From Arthrobacter hankyongi (GTDB lineage Bacteria > Actinomycetota > Actinomycetes > Actinomycetales > Micrococcaceae): a stretch of 64,000 nucleotides of DNA. Each line of letters opens with the position of its first letter. Position 1 is the first letter of the stretch. This document shows positions 9,007 through 17,726 of this stretch, in pieces. The notes beneath the pieces are model-generated. The model saw nothing but the letters and a program-made list of their open reading frames with translations, did no database searches and had not been told where the DNA came from. The translations under genes and the position numbers were made by a program. The DNA lies in NCBI RefSeq assembly GCF_022012395.1, contig NZ_JAKLTQ010000004.1, forward strand, positions 124,001-188,000, in the 5' to 3' direction.

Positions 9007-9240
9007 TCAGGCGAGCGTGTAGCCGGCTTCGTCGACGGCGGCCGCGACGTCGGCACGCGCCAGCGGCCTGTCGCTGGCGACGGTCACGGTGCCGGTGGCC
9101 AGGTCCACCCGGACGGAGCGGACGCCGGCCAGGCGGCTGATTTCGCCGGTCACGGCGGCTTCACAATGGCCGCAGGACATCCCTGCCACCTGGAAGGCGG
9201 TGGTCTGGGCGTCGGATCCGGTAGCGGAGTAGGTGTTCAC
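9007..9240 (-). CDS. HMA-domain copper chaperone (second copy)
   Basis: A 77-residue protein with one HMA domain, GMSCGHC (C23/C26), preceded by about 15 polar residues. It is probably a CopZ-like donor for the large ATPase encoded two genes downstream. It differs clearly from the first chaperone at 1506-1730, so the two copper sets do not look like a recent duplication. It is first gene of the leftward set; no CsoR-type palindrome is visible upstream, so how this set senses copper is unclear. Confidence 0.88.
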   Translation of the reverse strand: MNTYSATGSDAQTTAFQVAGMSCGHCEAAVTGEISRLAGVRSVRVDLATGTVTVASDRPLARADVAAAVDEAGYTLA

Positions 9241-9310
9241 GGGGTGCTCCTTGGGCAGTTGCTGCGGTTTTGGACGGTTCGATCATCCAACCGGGGGCAG
9301 GTGGCTCGGA

Positions 9311-9326
9311 CCGGCAAAATTGCCGG
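9311..9326. promoter_or_regulatory. Palindrome upstream of the LAL regulator
   Basis: A perfect inverted repeat, CCGGCAA-AA-TTGCCGG, lies in the 141-bp divergent region between the HMA chaperone (start 9240) and the LuxR gene (start 9382). It is a plausible operator for one or both genes; the cognate factor is unknown. Confidence 0.5.
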
Positions 9327-9381
9327 GTTTTGGCGGGGAAACAGCGGGCTCTGCGCCCGGGTGCGTTGTTAGACTCATCCG

Positions 9382-12120
9382 GTGGTTCACGGGAGGCAGG
9401 ATGAACGCGCCGCGATCGCGGCTCTGGTGGACGAGGCGTGGGCGTCGCGCGGCGGCGCCCTGGTCGTACGCGGGCTGCCCGGCGTCGGTAAATCCACGCT
9501 GCTGGACGACGCCGTGGCCCGCAGCGAGGGGATGCAGGTGCTGCGCACCGCAGGCATCGAGTCCGAATCGCCGCTGGCGTTCGCGGCCCTGCACCGGCTG
9601 CTGCGCCCGCTGATGCCGCGCGCCGGCAGTCTGCCCGAGCCGCAGGCCCGGGCGCTGCGGGCCGCCTTCGGCGAGATCGCCTCCGACGGCGTCGACCGCT
9701 TCCTGATCTTCCTGGCCGCCCTGAGCCTGCTGGCGGATGCCGCCGAGGACGGGCCGGTGCTGGCCGTGGTGGACGATGCGCAGTGGCTCGACGAGGTTTC
9801 CGCCGCAGCGCTGCTGTTCGTGGCGCGCCGGCTGGATGCCGAACGGGTGGCCCTGCTGTTTGCCGCCCGGGACGGGGACGAGCGCCGCTTCGACAGTGCG
9901 GACCTGCCCGGGATTGTGCTGTCCGGCCTTGACGAGGCCGCCGCCGCAGCCGTGTTGGCCGAATGCTCCGGCGTTGAGGTTCCGGCCGAAGTAGCCGGGG
10001 AACTGGTGCGCGGCACGGGCGGCAACCCGCTGGCGCTGGTCGAGCTGGCCGGCTCGCTGTCTGTGGACCAACTGGCCGGAACCTCCCGGTTGCCGGCCCG
10101 CCTGCCGCTCACCGCCGGCGTCGAGCGCGCCTTCCTGGACCGCTACCGCAGCCTGCCGGAATCCGCCCGGACCTGGCTGCTGGTGGCCGCGGCCGACGAC
10201 GCCGGGGCGGCGGCGGTGGTGCGCGCGGCGGCCCGGGCCCTGGGCGCCGGCGGTGACGGACTGGAGGTGGCGGAACAGTCCGGCCTGCTGAGCGTGCAGG
10301 ACGGGCAGCTGAAGCTGCGTCACCCGCTGGTCCGCTCGGCCGTCTACGGCGCGGCGCCGGGCCAGCTCAGGCGGCAGGTGCACCGCGCCTTGGCCGACGC
10401 GCTGGCCGGCGAACACAACCGGGACCGGCGGGTCTGGCACCTGTCCGCCGCTGCCGAGGAGCCCGACCCGGCAGTGGCCGCGGAGCTCGACCAGGTCGCC
10501 GACCGGGCCCGCCGGCGCGGCGGGCACGAGGCCGCCGTGGCCGCCTGGGAACGGGCGGCCGGACTGAGCACCGACGCAGCGGCCAAGGCGGCTTTCCTGC
10601 ATGCTGCGGCCGGCAGTGCCTGGCTGGCCGGCCAGCCGGTGCGGGCCCGCGCGCTGAACGACGTGGCCCTTGACGCTGCCACGGATCCCGGCCTGCGTGC
10701 CGATGCCGCGCTGCTGCGGGCCCGGATCGAATGGAATACCGGATCCCTGCAGCAAGGACATCACCTGGTGCTGGAGGGAGCCCGGGAGGTTGCCCCTGCC
10801 GATCCGGTCCGCGCCCGGCAGATGGCCATGTTCGCCGCGGCCCTGGCCTCCTTCGGCGGCGGTGCCGACGGCGGCGTCAGCCCGGTGTCGTTGGCAACGG
10901 AACCGGAGGACGGTGCACCGGCCCGCCAGCGTTGTTGCTGGAACCTGCTCGTCGGGTTCCACCACGTGCGCTGCGGAGAGCTGGAAGAGGGCGCGGCCGT
11001 GCTCCGGGCCGCCTATGCCGACGGCGCGTCGCTGGAAGATGCCGACCAGGACCTGCTCCCGAACCTGGGCGTCGCCGCCATGCTGCTCGGCGATGACCGG
11101 GAGTACCTGCAGTACCACCGTCTGCTGCTGGCCCGGGCCCGCAGCACCGGCGCCTACGTGCTGGCGCTGTATGCGCTCACCCGGCGCGGCCTGGCCGACT
11201 TCGTCACCGGCAGCTGGGGCAATGCCCGCGCCGCCGCCACCGAAGCACTGCAGCTGGCGCGGGGCACCGGGCAAGCCGGGCTGGCCGCCTACCCGCTGGC
11301 CATGCTGGCACTGCTCGACGCCGTGCAGCAGGACGAGGGCTTCGCCGGACACCTGGCCGAGGCCGAGGACGTTGCCGGCGGCCGCCAGCTGGGAACCTTG
11401 GGCGGGATGGCGCACGATGTGCTGCTGTGGGCCAAGGCCCTCCGCAGCGGCCAGGCCGATACCGCCTTCCACCATCTGGCCCAGCTGCAGCTGCCCGGCA
11501 TGCAGTACTTGACGGCGATCGACCGCGTCGAGGCCGCCGTGCGGTCCGGCCGGCCGGAGCAGGCCGCCGCCTGGCTCGATGACCTGCGGCGGTACGCTGC
11601 GGCCACCGGCAACGCGTGGCCCGCTGCCGCCGTCGCGCACGGGCAGGCGCTGCTCGCCGAGGGCGCCGGCGCCGAGGCGCTGTATCTGGCGGCGTTGGAA
11701 CGGCACCGTTCCTCGCTGCGCGTGTTCGACCGGGCCCGGACCCAGCTGGCCTACGGCGAATTCCTGCGCCGGGCCCGGCGGCGCGTCGATGCCCGGGTCC
11801 ATCTGCAGGCGGCCCTGGACACCTTCACCGACCTCGGGGCACGGGCGTGGGCCGAACGTGCGGGCCAGGAACTGCGGGCCTCGGGCAGGACGGCCCGGAA
11901 GCGGGATCCGTCCACCACGGCCGCCCTCACGCCGCAGGAATTGCAGGTGGCCGGGCTCGTCCAACAGGGCCTGTCCAACCGCGAGGCGGCCGCCCAGCTG
12001 TTCCTCAGCCCGCGCACCATCGACTTCCACCTGCGCAATGTCTTTGCCAAGCTCGGCATCAGCACCCGCGCCGAGCTGATACGCCGGCGGCTGGAAGGAA
12101 ACGCTTCCGGCGGGGCGTGA
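9382..12120 (+). CDS. Large ATP-binding LuxR-family (LAL) transcriptional regulator
   Basis: A 912-residue MalT-like activator. Walker A is GLPGVGKST (residues 31-39, K37) and Walker B is VLAVVDDAQWLD near residue 130, followed by a long TPR-like helical middle. The C-terminal LuxR HTH begins LTPQELQVAGLVQQGLSNREAAAQL and continues SPRTIDFHLRNVFAKLGI. LAL proteins bind ATP and an inducer before activating promoters. The GTG at 9382 starts the conserved HGRQDER segment. Its targets are not evident: the gene stands alone, divergent from the copper chaperone. Confidence 0.92.
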   Translation: MVHGRQDERAAIAALVDEAWASRGGALVVRGLPGVGKSTLLDDAVARSEGMQVLRTAGIESESPLAFAALHRLLRPLMPRAGSLPEPQARALRAAFGEIASDGVDRFLIFLAALSLLADAAEDGPVLAVVDDAQWLDEVSAAALLFVARRLDAERVALLFAARDGDERRFDSADLPGIVLSGLDEAAAAAVLAECSGVEVPAEVAGELVRGTGGNPLALVELAGSLSVDQLAGTSRLPARLPLTAGVERAFLDRYRSLPESARTWLLVAAADDAGAAAVVRAAARALGAGGDGLEVAEQSGLLSVQDGQLKLRHPLVRSAVYGAAPGQLRRQVHRALADALAGEHNRDRRVWHLSAAAEEPDPAVAAELDQVADRARRRGGHEAAVAAWERAAGLSTDAAAKAAFLHAAAGSAWLAGQPVRARALNDVALDAATDPGLRADAALLRARIEWNTGSLQQGHHLVLEGAREVAPADPVRARQMAMFAAALASFGGGADGGVSPVSLATEPEDGAPARQRCCWNLLVGFHHVRCGELEEGAAVLRAAYADGASLEDADQDLLPNLGVAAMLLGDDREYLQYHRLLLARARSTGAYVLALYALTRRGLADFVTGSWGNARAAATEALQLARGTGQAGLAAYPLAMLALLDAVQQDEGFAGHLAEAEDVAGGRQLGTLGGMAHDVLLWAKALRSGQADTAFHHLAQLQLPGMQYLTAIDRVEAAVRSGRPEQAAAWLDDLRRYAAATGNAWPAAAVAHGQALLAEGAGAEALYLAALERHRSSLRVFDRARTQLAYGEFLRRARRRVDARVHLQAALDTFTDLGARAWAERAGQELRASGRTARKRDPSTTAALTPQELQVAGLVQQGLSNREAAAQLFLSPRTIDFHLRNVFAKLGISTRAELIRRRLEGNASGGA

Positions 12121-12173
12121 CCCGGCAATTCCACCGGTGCGATCCGGGCCGGTGCGGCCGTAGCGTGGCGGCC

Positions 12174-12569
12174 ATGCTCACGACATCATGGACCCCCGGT
12201 ACCCCGGATCCCGCCGGCGGCTGCACCGTGGTTGCCGTGTGCCTGCGGCTGCGCTCCTACCGCGACCTGCCCCGGCTCCTGTACCGGATGCTGCCGGTGC
12301 GGCGCCGGCTCCGGGACGCCGGCGGACTGCTCGGCTATGCGTTCGCCTTCGAACCTGCCGCCGCTGCCATCTGGACCGTGTCCGCGTGGTCCCGGCGGGA
12401 CTGCCTGGCCCGGTTCGAAGCCAGCGCAGCACACCGCGAAGCCAAACTGGCGCTGCGCGGCGTGCTGCGGCCTTCAACCGTGCTGGTGTGGGACTGCTCC
12501 TCGGGCCAGCTGCCGCCGGACTGGGCCGAGGTCAGGGACCGGGAGGCCGCCGCGGCCCGGCGCGGCTGA
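12174..12569 (+). CDS. Conserved hypothetical protein, possible ABM/DUF3291-like fold
   Basis: A 131-residue soluble protein with no signal peptide. The pattern CTVVAVCLRLRSY, IWTVSAWSRRDCLARFEASAAHREA and a late strand with VWDCSSG, then PPDWAEVRDR, resembles dimeric alpha/beta-barrel (antibiotic-monooxygenase-like) proteins where W-x-S-x3-F-x5-H patterns occur. This resemblance is from pattern memory only. It starts 53 bp after the LAL regulator in the same direction and ends 5 bp from the convergent VOC gene. No enzyme activity is assigned. Confidence 0.65.
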   Translation: MLTTSWTPGTPDPAGGCTVVAVCLRLRSYRDLPRLLYRMLPVRRRLRDAGGLLGYAFAFEPAAAAIWTVSAWSRRDCLARFEASAAHREAKLALRGVLRPSTVLVWDCSSGQLPPDWAEVRDREAAAARRG

Positions 12570-12574
12570 CCGGG

Positions 12575-13027
12575 TCAGGCCTGCGCTGTCTCTTGGCCGG
12601 TATTCTGCGCCGCGACGTCTTTGATAGCCTGCGGCGACATCCAGAGCAGCTCCCACACATGGCCGTCGGGATCGGCAACCGAGGCCCCATACATGCCGGG
12701 CATTTGTTCCTTGGCCGGCAGGTAGACGCTGCCGCCGCTGGCCTCGGCCCTGGCGACGAGGTCATCGACCTCCTCGCGTGAATCGCAGCTAAGGCAGTTG
12801 AGCACCTCCTTGGCGTTGGAATTGAGGTGCGCCGTGCCGCCTTCGCCGAGGAAACCCTCGTACATGCCCTTCTCCAGCAGCATCACGGTGATGTTCTCCG
12901 CCACCGTGATGGCCGAGCACTCCTCGCTGCTGAAGCGGGGTTCCTTGGCGAAGCCGAGCCCGGTGTAGAACTCGGTCGCCTTGCCCAGATCGGAGACGGG
13001 GAGGTTGGGGAAGATCATGCGTGCCAT
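12575..13027 (-). CDS. VOC-family (glyoxalase/bleomycin-resistance fold) protein
   Basis: A 150-residue protein of the vicinal-oxygen-chelate superfamily. It opens with MIFPNLPVSDLGKATEFYTGLGF and has PDGHVWELLWM near the C-terminus, the usual beta-alpha-beta-beta-beta pattern. Members of this branch are typically annotated as glyoxalase-like or extradiol-dioxygenase-like proteins of unknown substrate. A cysteine-containing NCLSCDS segment sits mid-protein. The start at 13027 (MARMIF) follows GAAAGGACC; a longer upstream frame runs into the intergenic region and is rejected. Confidence 0.85.
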   Translation of the reverse strand: MARMIFPNLPVSDLGKATEFYTGLGFAKEPRFSSEECSAITVAENITVMLLEKGMYEGFLGEGGTAHLNSNAKEVLNCLSCDSREEVDDLVARAEASGGSVYLPAKEQMPGMYGASVADPDGHVWELLWMSPQAIKDVAAQNTGQETAQA

Positions 13028-13293
13028 GGGGTGGTCCTTTCGCGAAGGTTCGGGCCAACGGGGTGGGCTGCTGGACGTCAACAGGAACTGAACCGGCCAT
13101 ACGAAAGCGGCGCGCGCTCCGGAGCCAGCCTGGAAACCTCGGATGGAGCGGCGCGGCCTGGGCCGGACACCGTTCACAATGGCATCGGACAGGGGGTGAA
13201 GGCAAGGGGGTGCCGGGTTCGGGCGGCATACCCTTGATGCACCTGCCGTGCCCGCCTACGGTGGAAGTAACGGTCCGATCGGAGGGTTGAGCA

Positions 13294-13497
13294 ATGGTGG
13301 AACGGCACATTGAGCAATGGTGGGTGGATCTGGAGACCGACCACAAGGAATGGTTCCGCGAGAACCTGCGGGCCGAGGTCATTGATACCGATGTGGCACT
13401 GGCTGTGTACGAGGCCGGCGGCCCGGACCTGAAGGAGAAGTCCCTGCATCAGCGCGACTGGGATTTCATCGAGACGCAGTCCGAGTTCGTGGACTGA
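13294..13497 (+). CDS. Small hypothetical acidic protein
   Basis: A 67-residue soluble protein, rich in Trp and acidic residues, starting MVERHIEQWWVDLETDHKEW and ending SEFVD. There is no signal peptide, membrane helix or known motif. It has an ATG start preceded by GGAGGGTTGAGCA (good Shine-Dalgarno GGAGG, slightly long spacing) and is followed by a hairpin with a T-rich tail. It stands alone between the VOC gene and an aminotransferase. Function unknown; reality is supported by the ribosome site and terminator. Confidence 0.7.
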   Translation: MVERHIEQWWVDLETDHKEWFRENLRAEVIDTDVALAVYEAGGPDLKEKSLHQRDWDFIETQSEFVD

Positions 13498-13513
13498 CAG
13501 TTCGTAGCTTGAG

Positions 13514-13548
13514 CGCCGCCCGACGCAGCCGGGCTGGCGGTTTCTCGC
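13514..13548 (+). terminator. Possible rho-independent terminator after the small hypothetical gene
   Basis: A GC-rich stem (CGCCGCCCG pairing with CGGGCTGGCG, one bulge) is followed by TTTCTC, 17 bp after the small gene. The imperfect stem and short T-run make this moderate. Confidence 0.45.
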
Positions 13549-13630
13549 CGTCGGGTCGGTCCACCCTGCCCAGTCGAATTCAAATCATCCCGGAACCCGC
13601 CTGGCCCGGCCGCCGCGATCGGAGAGACTC

Positions 13631-14833
13631 GTGACCCCGCCCCTGAAGGTTGCCGGCCGCGCACTGGTCCCGCCGTTCGAGGTCATGAACATCCTGGCCC
13701 GGGTGGCCCAGCTGCGGGCAGCTGGCCGCGATGTCATCTCGCTGTGCGCCGGGGAGCCCTCCGGCGGCGCACCCCGGGCGGTCTCCGCCAAGGCCGCGCA
13801 GCTCCACGCCTCCGGCCTGGCCCTGACCTACACCGAGGCGCTGGGCATCCGGCCGCTGCGCGAGGCAGTGGCTGCCCATTATGGCCGCTGGTACGGCCTG
13901 GACGTCGCCCCGGAGGAGGTGGCCATCACCACCGGATCCTCGGGCGCCTTTATGCTCGCGTTCCTCGCCGCCTTCAACCACGGGGACCGGGTGGCCCTGG
14001 CCCGCCCGGGGTACCCGGCCTACCGCAACATCCTGACGGCGCTGGGCTGCGAGGTGGTGGAGATCGACTGCGGCCCGGCCGAGCGTTACCAGCCTACGCC
14101 CGCGCTGCTGGAAGCCGCGGCACACGGGCCGCTGGACGGATTGGTGCTGGCCTCTCCGGCCAACCCGACCGGCACCATGGCCACCCGTGCGGAAATCGAG
14201 GCTCTGGCCGGCTGGTGCGCGGCCAACGGCGTGCGTCTGGTCAGTGACGAGATCTACCACGGCATCACCTACCCGGCGGACCCGCAGTCCCCGGACGCGC
14301 GCGGCGTCTGCGCCTGGGAATTGGACCGGACCGGCGTCGTCATCTCCTCCTTCTCGAAGTACTGGGGGATGACCGGCTGGCGCCTGGGCTGGGCCCTGAT
14401 GCCCGCAGACCTGGCCCGGGCCATGGACGCGCTCGCCGGGAACGTGGCGCTGTGCCCGCCGGCGCCGGCCCAGTTGGCGGCGGTGGAGGCCTTCAGCAAT
14501 GAGTCCTATGCCGAGGCGGACGCCGCGGTGGCCGGCTATGCGAAGGTGCGCAGGCTGCTGCTGGAAAACCTTGGCCGGCTGGACTGGGGGGCCGCAGCGC
14601 CCGCGGACGGCGCCTTCTACCTGTATGCGGATCTCGGCGCGCAGCTGGCCGGCTTCGCCGGTTCGGCCGACTACTGCCGGGCACTGCTGGAGCAGGAGTC
14701 GGTGGCCTTGGTGCCGGGCTCCGATTTCGACGCCGTGAACGGCACCCGTTCGGTCCGCCTCTCCTTTGCCGCCGGCGAGGCGGCGGTGGCCGAGGCGGTG
14801 GAACGGATCATCCGCTTCCAGGCCCGGCACTGA
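13631..14833 (+). CDS. PLP-dependent aminotransferase, class I/II (AspC-like)
   Basis: A 400-residue fold-type I aminotransferase. Key elements are the Asn/Asp cofactor contacts (SPANPTGT, LVSDEIYHGI) and the Schiff-base Lys in SFSKYWGMTGWRLGW. The early motif VISLCAGEPSGGAP is typical of aspartate/aromatic aminotransferase group Ig. GTG start. Amino-acid specificity cannot be read from the sequence. It appears monocistronic, and the downstream thioesterase gene is convergent. Confidence 0.87.
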   Translation: MTPPLKVAGRALVPPFEVMNILARVAQLRAAGRDVISLCAGEPSGGAPRAVSAKAAQLHASGLALTYTEALGIRPLREAVAAHYGRWYGLDVAPEEVAITTGSSGAFMLAFLAAFNHGDRVALARPGYPAYRNILTALGCEVVEIDCGPAERYQPTPALLEAAAHGPLDGLVLASPANPTGTMATRAEIEALAGWCAANGVRLVSDEIYHGITYPADPQSPDARGVCAWELDRTGVVISSFSKYWGMTGWRLGWALMPADLARAMDALAGNVALCPPAPAQLAAVEAFSNESYAEADAAVAGYAKVRRLLLENLGRLDWGAAAPADGAFYLYADLGAQLAGFAGSADYCRALLEQESVALVPGSDFDAVNGTRSVRLSFAAGEAAVAEAVERIIRFQARH

Positions 14834-14945
14834 CCCCCGCGCCCACCTTCCCCAAGGACCTCGCTTTTCCCTCCCCTCGGACCCACTTCCCCGCCCCTCC
14901 CACTTCCTCCTCCCCCCGAAATGGGAATCGGGGAAGAGGCGGGTG

Positions 14946-15404
14946 CTAGTCCTGCTCCGCCGGCGCCTTGATGCCCAGATGGTGGCTCGGCAGACGGTCC
15001 CGTTTGTAGGTGATCTCGGTATAGCCGTGCGGCGCCGGGTTGCCCTCTTCGTCCAGGTTGACGAAGACGATCTTCTCGATGGTCAGGATGCTCTTACGGG
15101 TGATGATGTTGCGCACTTCGGCCCGCATGGTCAGCGACGTCCGGCCGAAATGTGTGGCTGTCAGGCCCATCTCGATCAGGTCTCCCTGCTCTGCGGAGCT
15201 GACGAAGTTGATCTCGGACATGTACTTGGTCACCACCATGCCGTTGCCCAGCTGGATGATCGCGTAGATGGCTGCTTCCTCGTCGATCCAGCGCAGCAGG
15301 CTGCCGCCGAAGAGCGTGCCGTTGGCGTTGAGGTCCTCGGGCCGCACCCACTTGCGGGTGTGGAAGTTGATCTCGTCGGAAGTCGCAGAAGTCTCGGAAG
15401 CCAT
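14946..15404 (-). CDS. Hotdog-fold acyl-CoA thioesterase (YciA/BACH type)
   Basis: A 152-residue single hotdog domain that probably hydrolyses acyl-CoA. The characteristic sequence NANGTLFGGSLLRWIDEEAAIYA, with the catalytic Asn/Asp-type region and the long helix, matches the YciA/ACOT family, followed by GDLIEMG and TSLTMRAEV. It lies 36 bp downstream of the GNAT gene in the same direction, so the two may be co-transcribed. Substrate chain length unknown. Confidence 0.87.
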   Translation of the reverse strand: MASETSATSDEINFHTRKWVRPEDLNANGTLFGGSLLRWIDEEAAIYAIIQLGNGMVVTKYMSEINFVSSAEQGDLIEMGLTATHFGRTSLTMRAEVRNIITRKSILTIEKIVFVNLDEEGNPAPHGYTEITYKRDRLPSHHLGIKAPAEQD

Positions 15405-15440
15405 GGTCCGAGGGTAGCCGAGGCGGCGCCGGCCAGGCCG

Positions 15441-15935
15441 TTACGGCACCGTGGCGGCGGTCCGCACGGCAATCGTCTTGGCATAGCAGTGCGAGTCGGC
15501 CACCCCTTCGTATGGGCCGAAATTCGGGATCGGCAGGTAGCCGCCGCGCTCGTAGAACCGCATTCCGTCGCTCTGCACCGAGCCGGCCTCCGCCCGGATC
15601 TCCGCGTAGCCGGAGGCCAGTGCCTTGGCTTCCAGCGCCGCCAGGATGGCCGCGGAGACGCCCGAGCCGCGGGCATAGGGGACCACGTAGACCCGCTTGA
15701 TCTCCGCCGTCGACTCATCCAGCCGCCGCAGGCCGCCGCAGCCCAGCGGCTGGCCCGAGGACTTCTCGTAGGCAATCAGGAAGACCGGCATGTCCTCGGC
15801 CGACGGCGGCGGGCCGGCTTCGTGGTCGGCGGTGCCGAAGCGGGAGCTGAGCTCCCGCTGCTGGGCCGCGCGCAGGTCCGCCCCTACAGGGTTGGACCAG
15901 GGCATTTCCTTGATGGTGAGCCGGGGATGCTGCAT
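15441..15935 (-). CDS. GNAT-family N-acetyltransferase
   Basis: A 164-residue acetyl-CoA-dependent acyltransferase. The core is present: [37 protein letters not shown] with the acetyl-CoA pyrophosphate loop R/Q-x-x-G-x-G/A as ARGSGVS, then YERGGYLPI in the C-terminal part. The ATG at 15935 is preferred to a GTG three bases upstream because AGGAGG is five bases from the ATG. Substrate unknown. Confidence 0.87.
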   Translation of the reverse strand: MQHPRLTIKEMPWSNPVGADLRAAQQRELSSRFGTADHEAGPPPSAEDMPVFLIAYEKSSGQPLGCGGLRRLDESTAEIKRVYVVPYARGSGVSAAILAALEAKALASGYAEIRAEAGSVQSDGMRFYERGGYLPIPNFGPYEGVADSHCYAKTIAVRTAATVP

Positions 15936-16079
15936 CACTGCCTCCTGTCTGCCGAAGGTGTATGCAACTAAAGCCTAGGTACGCCCGGTTTCGGCAGTGT
16001 TTCCGTCCGGTTCAAAGTCCTTTACATCCTCGACGGCGGCTCCCGGTGCCGCCGGGCGCGGTCGAGCGGGAGAACTTTA

Positions 16080-16092
16080 GTCTCTATGAGAC
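16080..16092. promoter_or_regulatory. Short inverted repeat at the rlmN promoter
   Basis: GTCTC-TAT-GAGAC sits 11 bp before the rlmN ATG within a locally AT-rich patch. It may be part of the promoter or an operator. No Shine-Dalgarno is visible before rlmN, so the mRNA may be leaderless or nearly so. Confidence 0.35.
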
Positions 16093-16102
16093 AATAGTGC
16101 CA

Positions 16103-17368
16103 ATGTCTTCCCATAAATCCTCCACTGTGTCTTCCGCCGTGCCTTCGACTGCGCCCGCCGCTGCGCCTTCCGATGCCCCGGTCCGTCCCCAGGTCCGCCC
16201 GGCGGCCGAGGGCTGGCAGCAGGCCGTCACCACCGAGGGCCGGCCGCTGCTGCAGTTCAAGTCCCCGCGGGTGACCCAGCCGCCCGTGCATCTGGCGGAT
16301 CTGAGTCTGGCCGAGCGCCAGGAGAAGCTCAAGGAGCTCGGCCTGCCGGCGTTCCGGGCCAAGCAGCTTTCGGTCCACTATTTCCAGCACTACACCACCG
16401 ACCCGGAGCGGATGAGCGACCTGCCCAAGGCCGGACGCGAGGAACTCGTGGACGCGCTGTTTCCGAAGCTGCTGACCGAGGTCAAGCGGCTGGCCACGGA
16501 CAAGGGGGACACGATCAAGTTCCTCTGGCGGCTCTTCGACGGCTCGCTGGTGGAGTCCGTGCTGATGCGCTACCCGGGCCGCATCACGCTGTGCGTGTCC
16601 AGCCAGTGCGGCTGCGGCATGAACTGCCCGTTCTGCGCCACCGGCCAGGCGGGGCTGACCCGCAACATGTCCACCGCGGAGATCCTGGACCAGATCGTGC
16701 AGGCCAACCGGGTCATCGCCGAAGGCGGTCTCGGCGGCAGCCGGCGACCGGCCGAGGCCGGTCAGGACGCCGAGCGCGTCACCAACATCGTGTTCATGGG
16801 CATGGGCGAGCCGCTGGCCAACTACAAGCGCGTGATGGCCGCGGTCCGCCGGATGGCGGCCCCGGCTCCCGAGGGCCTGGGCATGAGTGCGCGCAACATC
16901 ACCGTCTCCACGGTGGGCCTGGTTCCGGCGATCAACAAGCTCGCGGCCGAGGACCTTCCGGTGACCTTCGCGCTGAGCCTGCACGCGCCCGACGACGAAC
17001 TGCGCGATGACCTGATCCCGGTCAACTCCCGGTGGAAGGTGGACGAGGCCCTGGATGCGGCCTACAACTACTACCGCACCACCGGCCGGCGCGTATCCAT
17101 CGAGTACGCGCTGATCAAGGACATGAACGACCATCCGTGGCGTGCCGACCTGCTGGCCAGGAAGCTGAACCAGCGCGGCCGCGGCTGGGTGCATGTGAAC
17201 CCGATTCCGTTGAATCCGACGCCGGGCTCCATCTGGACCAGCTCCGAGCCGGCCGTCACCCGCGAGTTCGTCGACCGGCTGTCCGCCGCCGGCATTCCGA
17301 CGACGCTGCGCGACACCCGCGGCAAGGAGATCGACGGCGCCTGCGGTCAGCTCGCAGCCGCGGAGTAG
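16103..17368 (+). CDS. rlmN: Dual-specificity RNA methyltransferase RlmN
   Basis: A 421-residue radical-SAM enzyme that methylates C2 of A2503 in 23S rRNA and A37 in some tRNAs. The cluster motif CGMNCPFC supplies C171, C175 and C178; the Cys seven residues earlier (LCVSSQ, C164) and the C-terminal methyl-carrying Cys in DGACGQL (C414) are both present. GMGEP follows as the SAM motif. It has a Pro/Ala-rich N-terminal extension of about 60 residues and a short insert ([14 protein letters not shown]) near the SAM motif, common in actinobacterial forms. The ATG at 16103 is the first start after the AT-rich promoter. Confidence 0.95.
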   Translation: MSSHKSSTVSSAVPSTAPAAAPSDAPVRPQVRPAAEGWQQAVTTEGRPLLQFKSPRVTQPPVHLADLSLAERQEKLKELGLPAFRAKQLSVHYFQHYTTDPERMSDLPKAGREELVDALFPKLLTEVKRLATDKGDTIKFLWRLFDGSLVESVLMRYPGRITLCVSSQCGCGMNCPFCATGQAGLTRNMSTAEILDQIVQANRVIAEGGLGGSRRPAEAGQDAERVTNIVFMGMGEPLANYKRVMAAVRRMAAPAPEGLGMSARNITVSTVGLVPAINKLAAEDLPVTFALSLHAPDDELRDDLIPVNSRWKVDEALDAAYNYYRTTGRRVSIEYALIKDMNDHPWRADLLARKLNQRGRGWVHVNPIPLNPTPGSIWTSSEPAVTREFVDRLSAAGIPTTLRDTRGKEIDGACGQLAAAE

Positions 17369-17402
17369 CTAGCCCCGGGGTAGTTGCCACCCCTCATCCT
17401 CC

Positions 17403-17726
17403 ATGGATGATGGCAAGTCGGCGCCTGCGGCCGATGCTGGGTATGTGAGCCGTATCCGCGTGGCAGATCTCCTGCGCCTTGTTGTGGCGTGGCTGATTTC
17501 TGCGGTGGCCCTCGGCGTTGCCGTCCTGCTGTTGCCCGGGGTGGAAACGACCGGCGGCTTCCTGTCCCTGCTCGCGGTCTCGGCGGTCACCGGCCTCGTG
17601 GGCGTGCTGATCCGGCCGGTTCTGGCCGAACTGGCCGCCGCCGTCGGCTGGATCGCCGTGGGGCTGATGGCCCTGGTAGGTCAGGCCGTGGTCATGCAGG
17701 TGGCCCTATGGGTGGTGCCGGGGTGA
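17403..17726 (+). CDS. Small membrane protein resembling a holin-4-superfamily (PF04020-like) domain
   Basis: A 107-residue protein with a short polar N-terminus and about three hydrophobic helices (LLRLVVAWLISAVALGVAVLL and two later segments) plus LVGVLIRPVL, the pattern of Phage_holin_4_2 proteins. These are chromosomal membrane proteins, not real phage holins. Its TGA overlaps the possible GTG start of the next gene in a GTGA, so translation is coupled. In my recollection many actinobacteria have this domain fused to the phosphodiesterase encoded next; here they are in different frames. Confidence 0.7.
   Translation: MDDGKSAPAADAGYVSRIRVADLLRLVVAWLISAVALGVAVLLLPGVETTGGFLSLLAVSAVTGLVGVLIRPVLAELAAAVGWIAVGLMALVGQAVVMQVALWVVPG

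Noticed and set aside
17403-17726. Prophage or lysis cassette suggested by holin-like text, also at 28604-29008
   Set aside because: Both fit the chromosomal PF04020 membrane family; no endolysin, integrase or structural genes are present.
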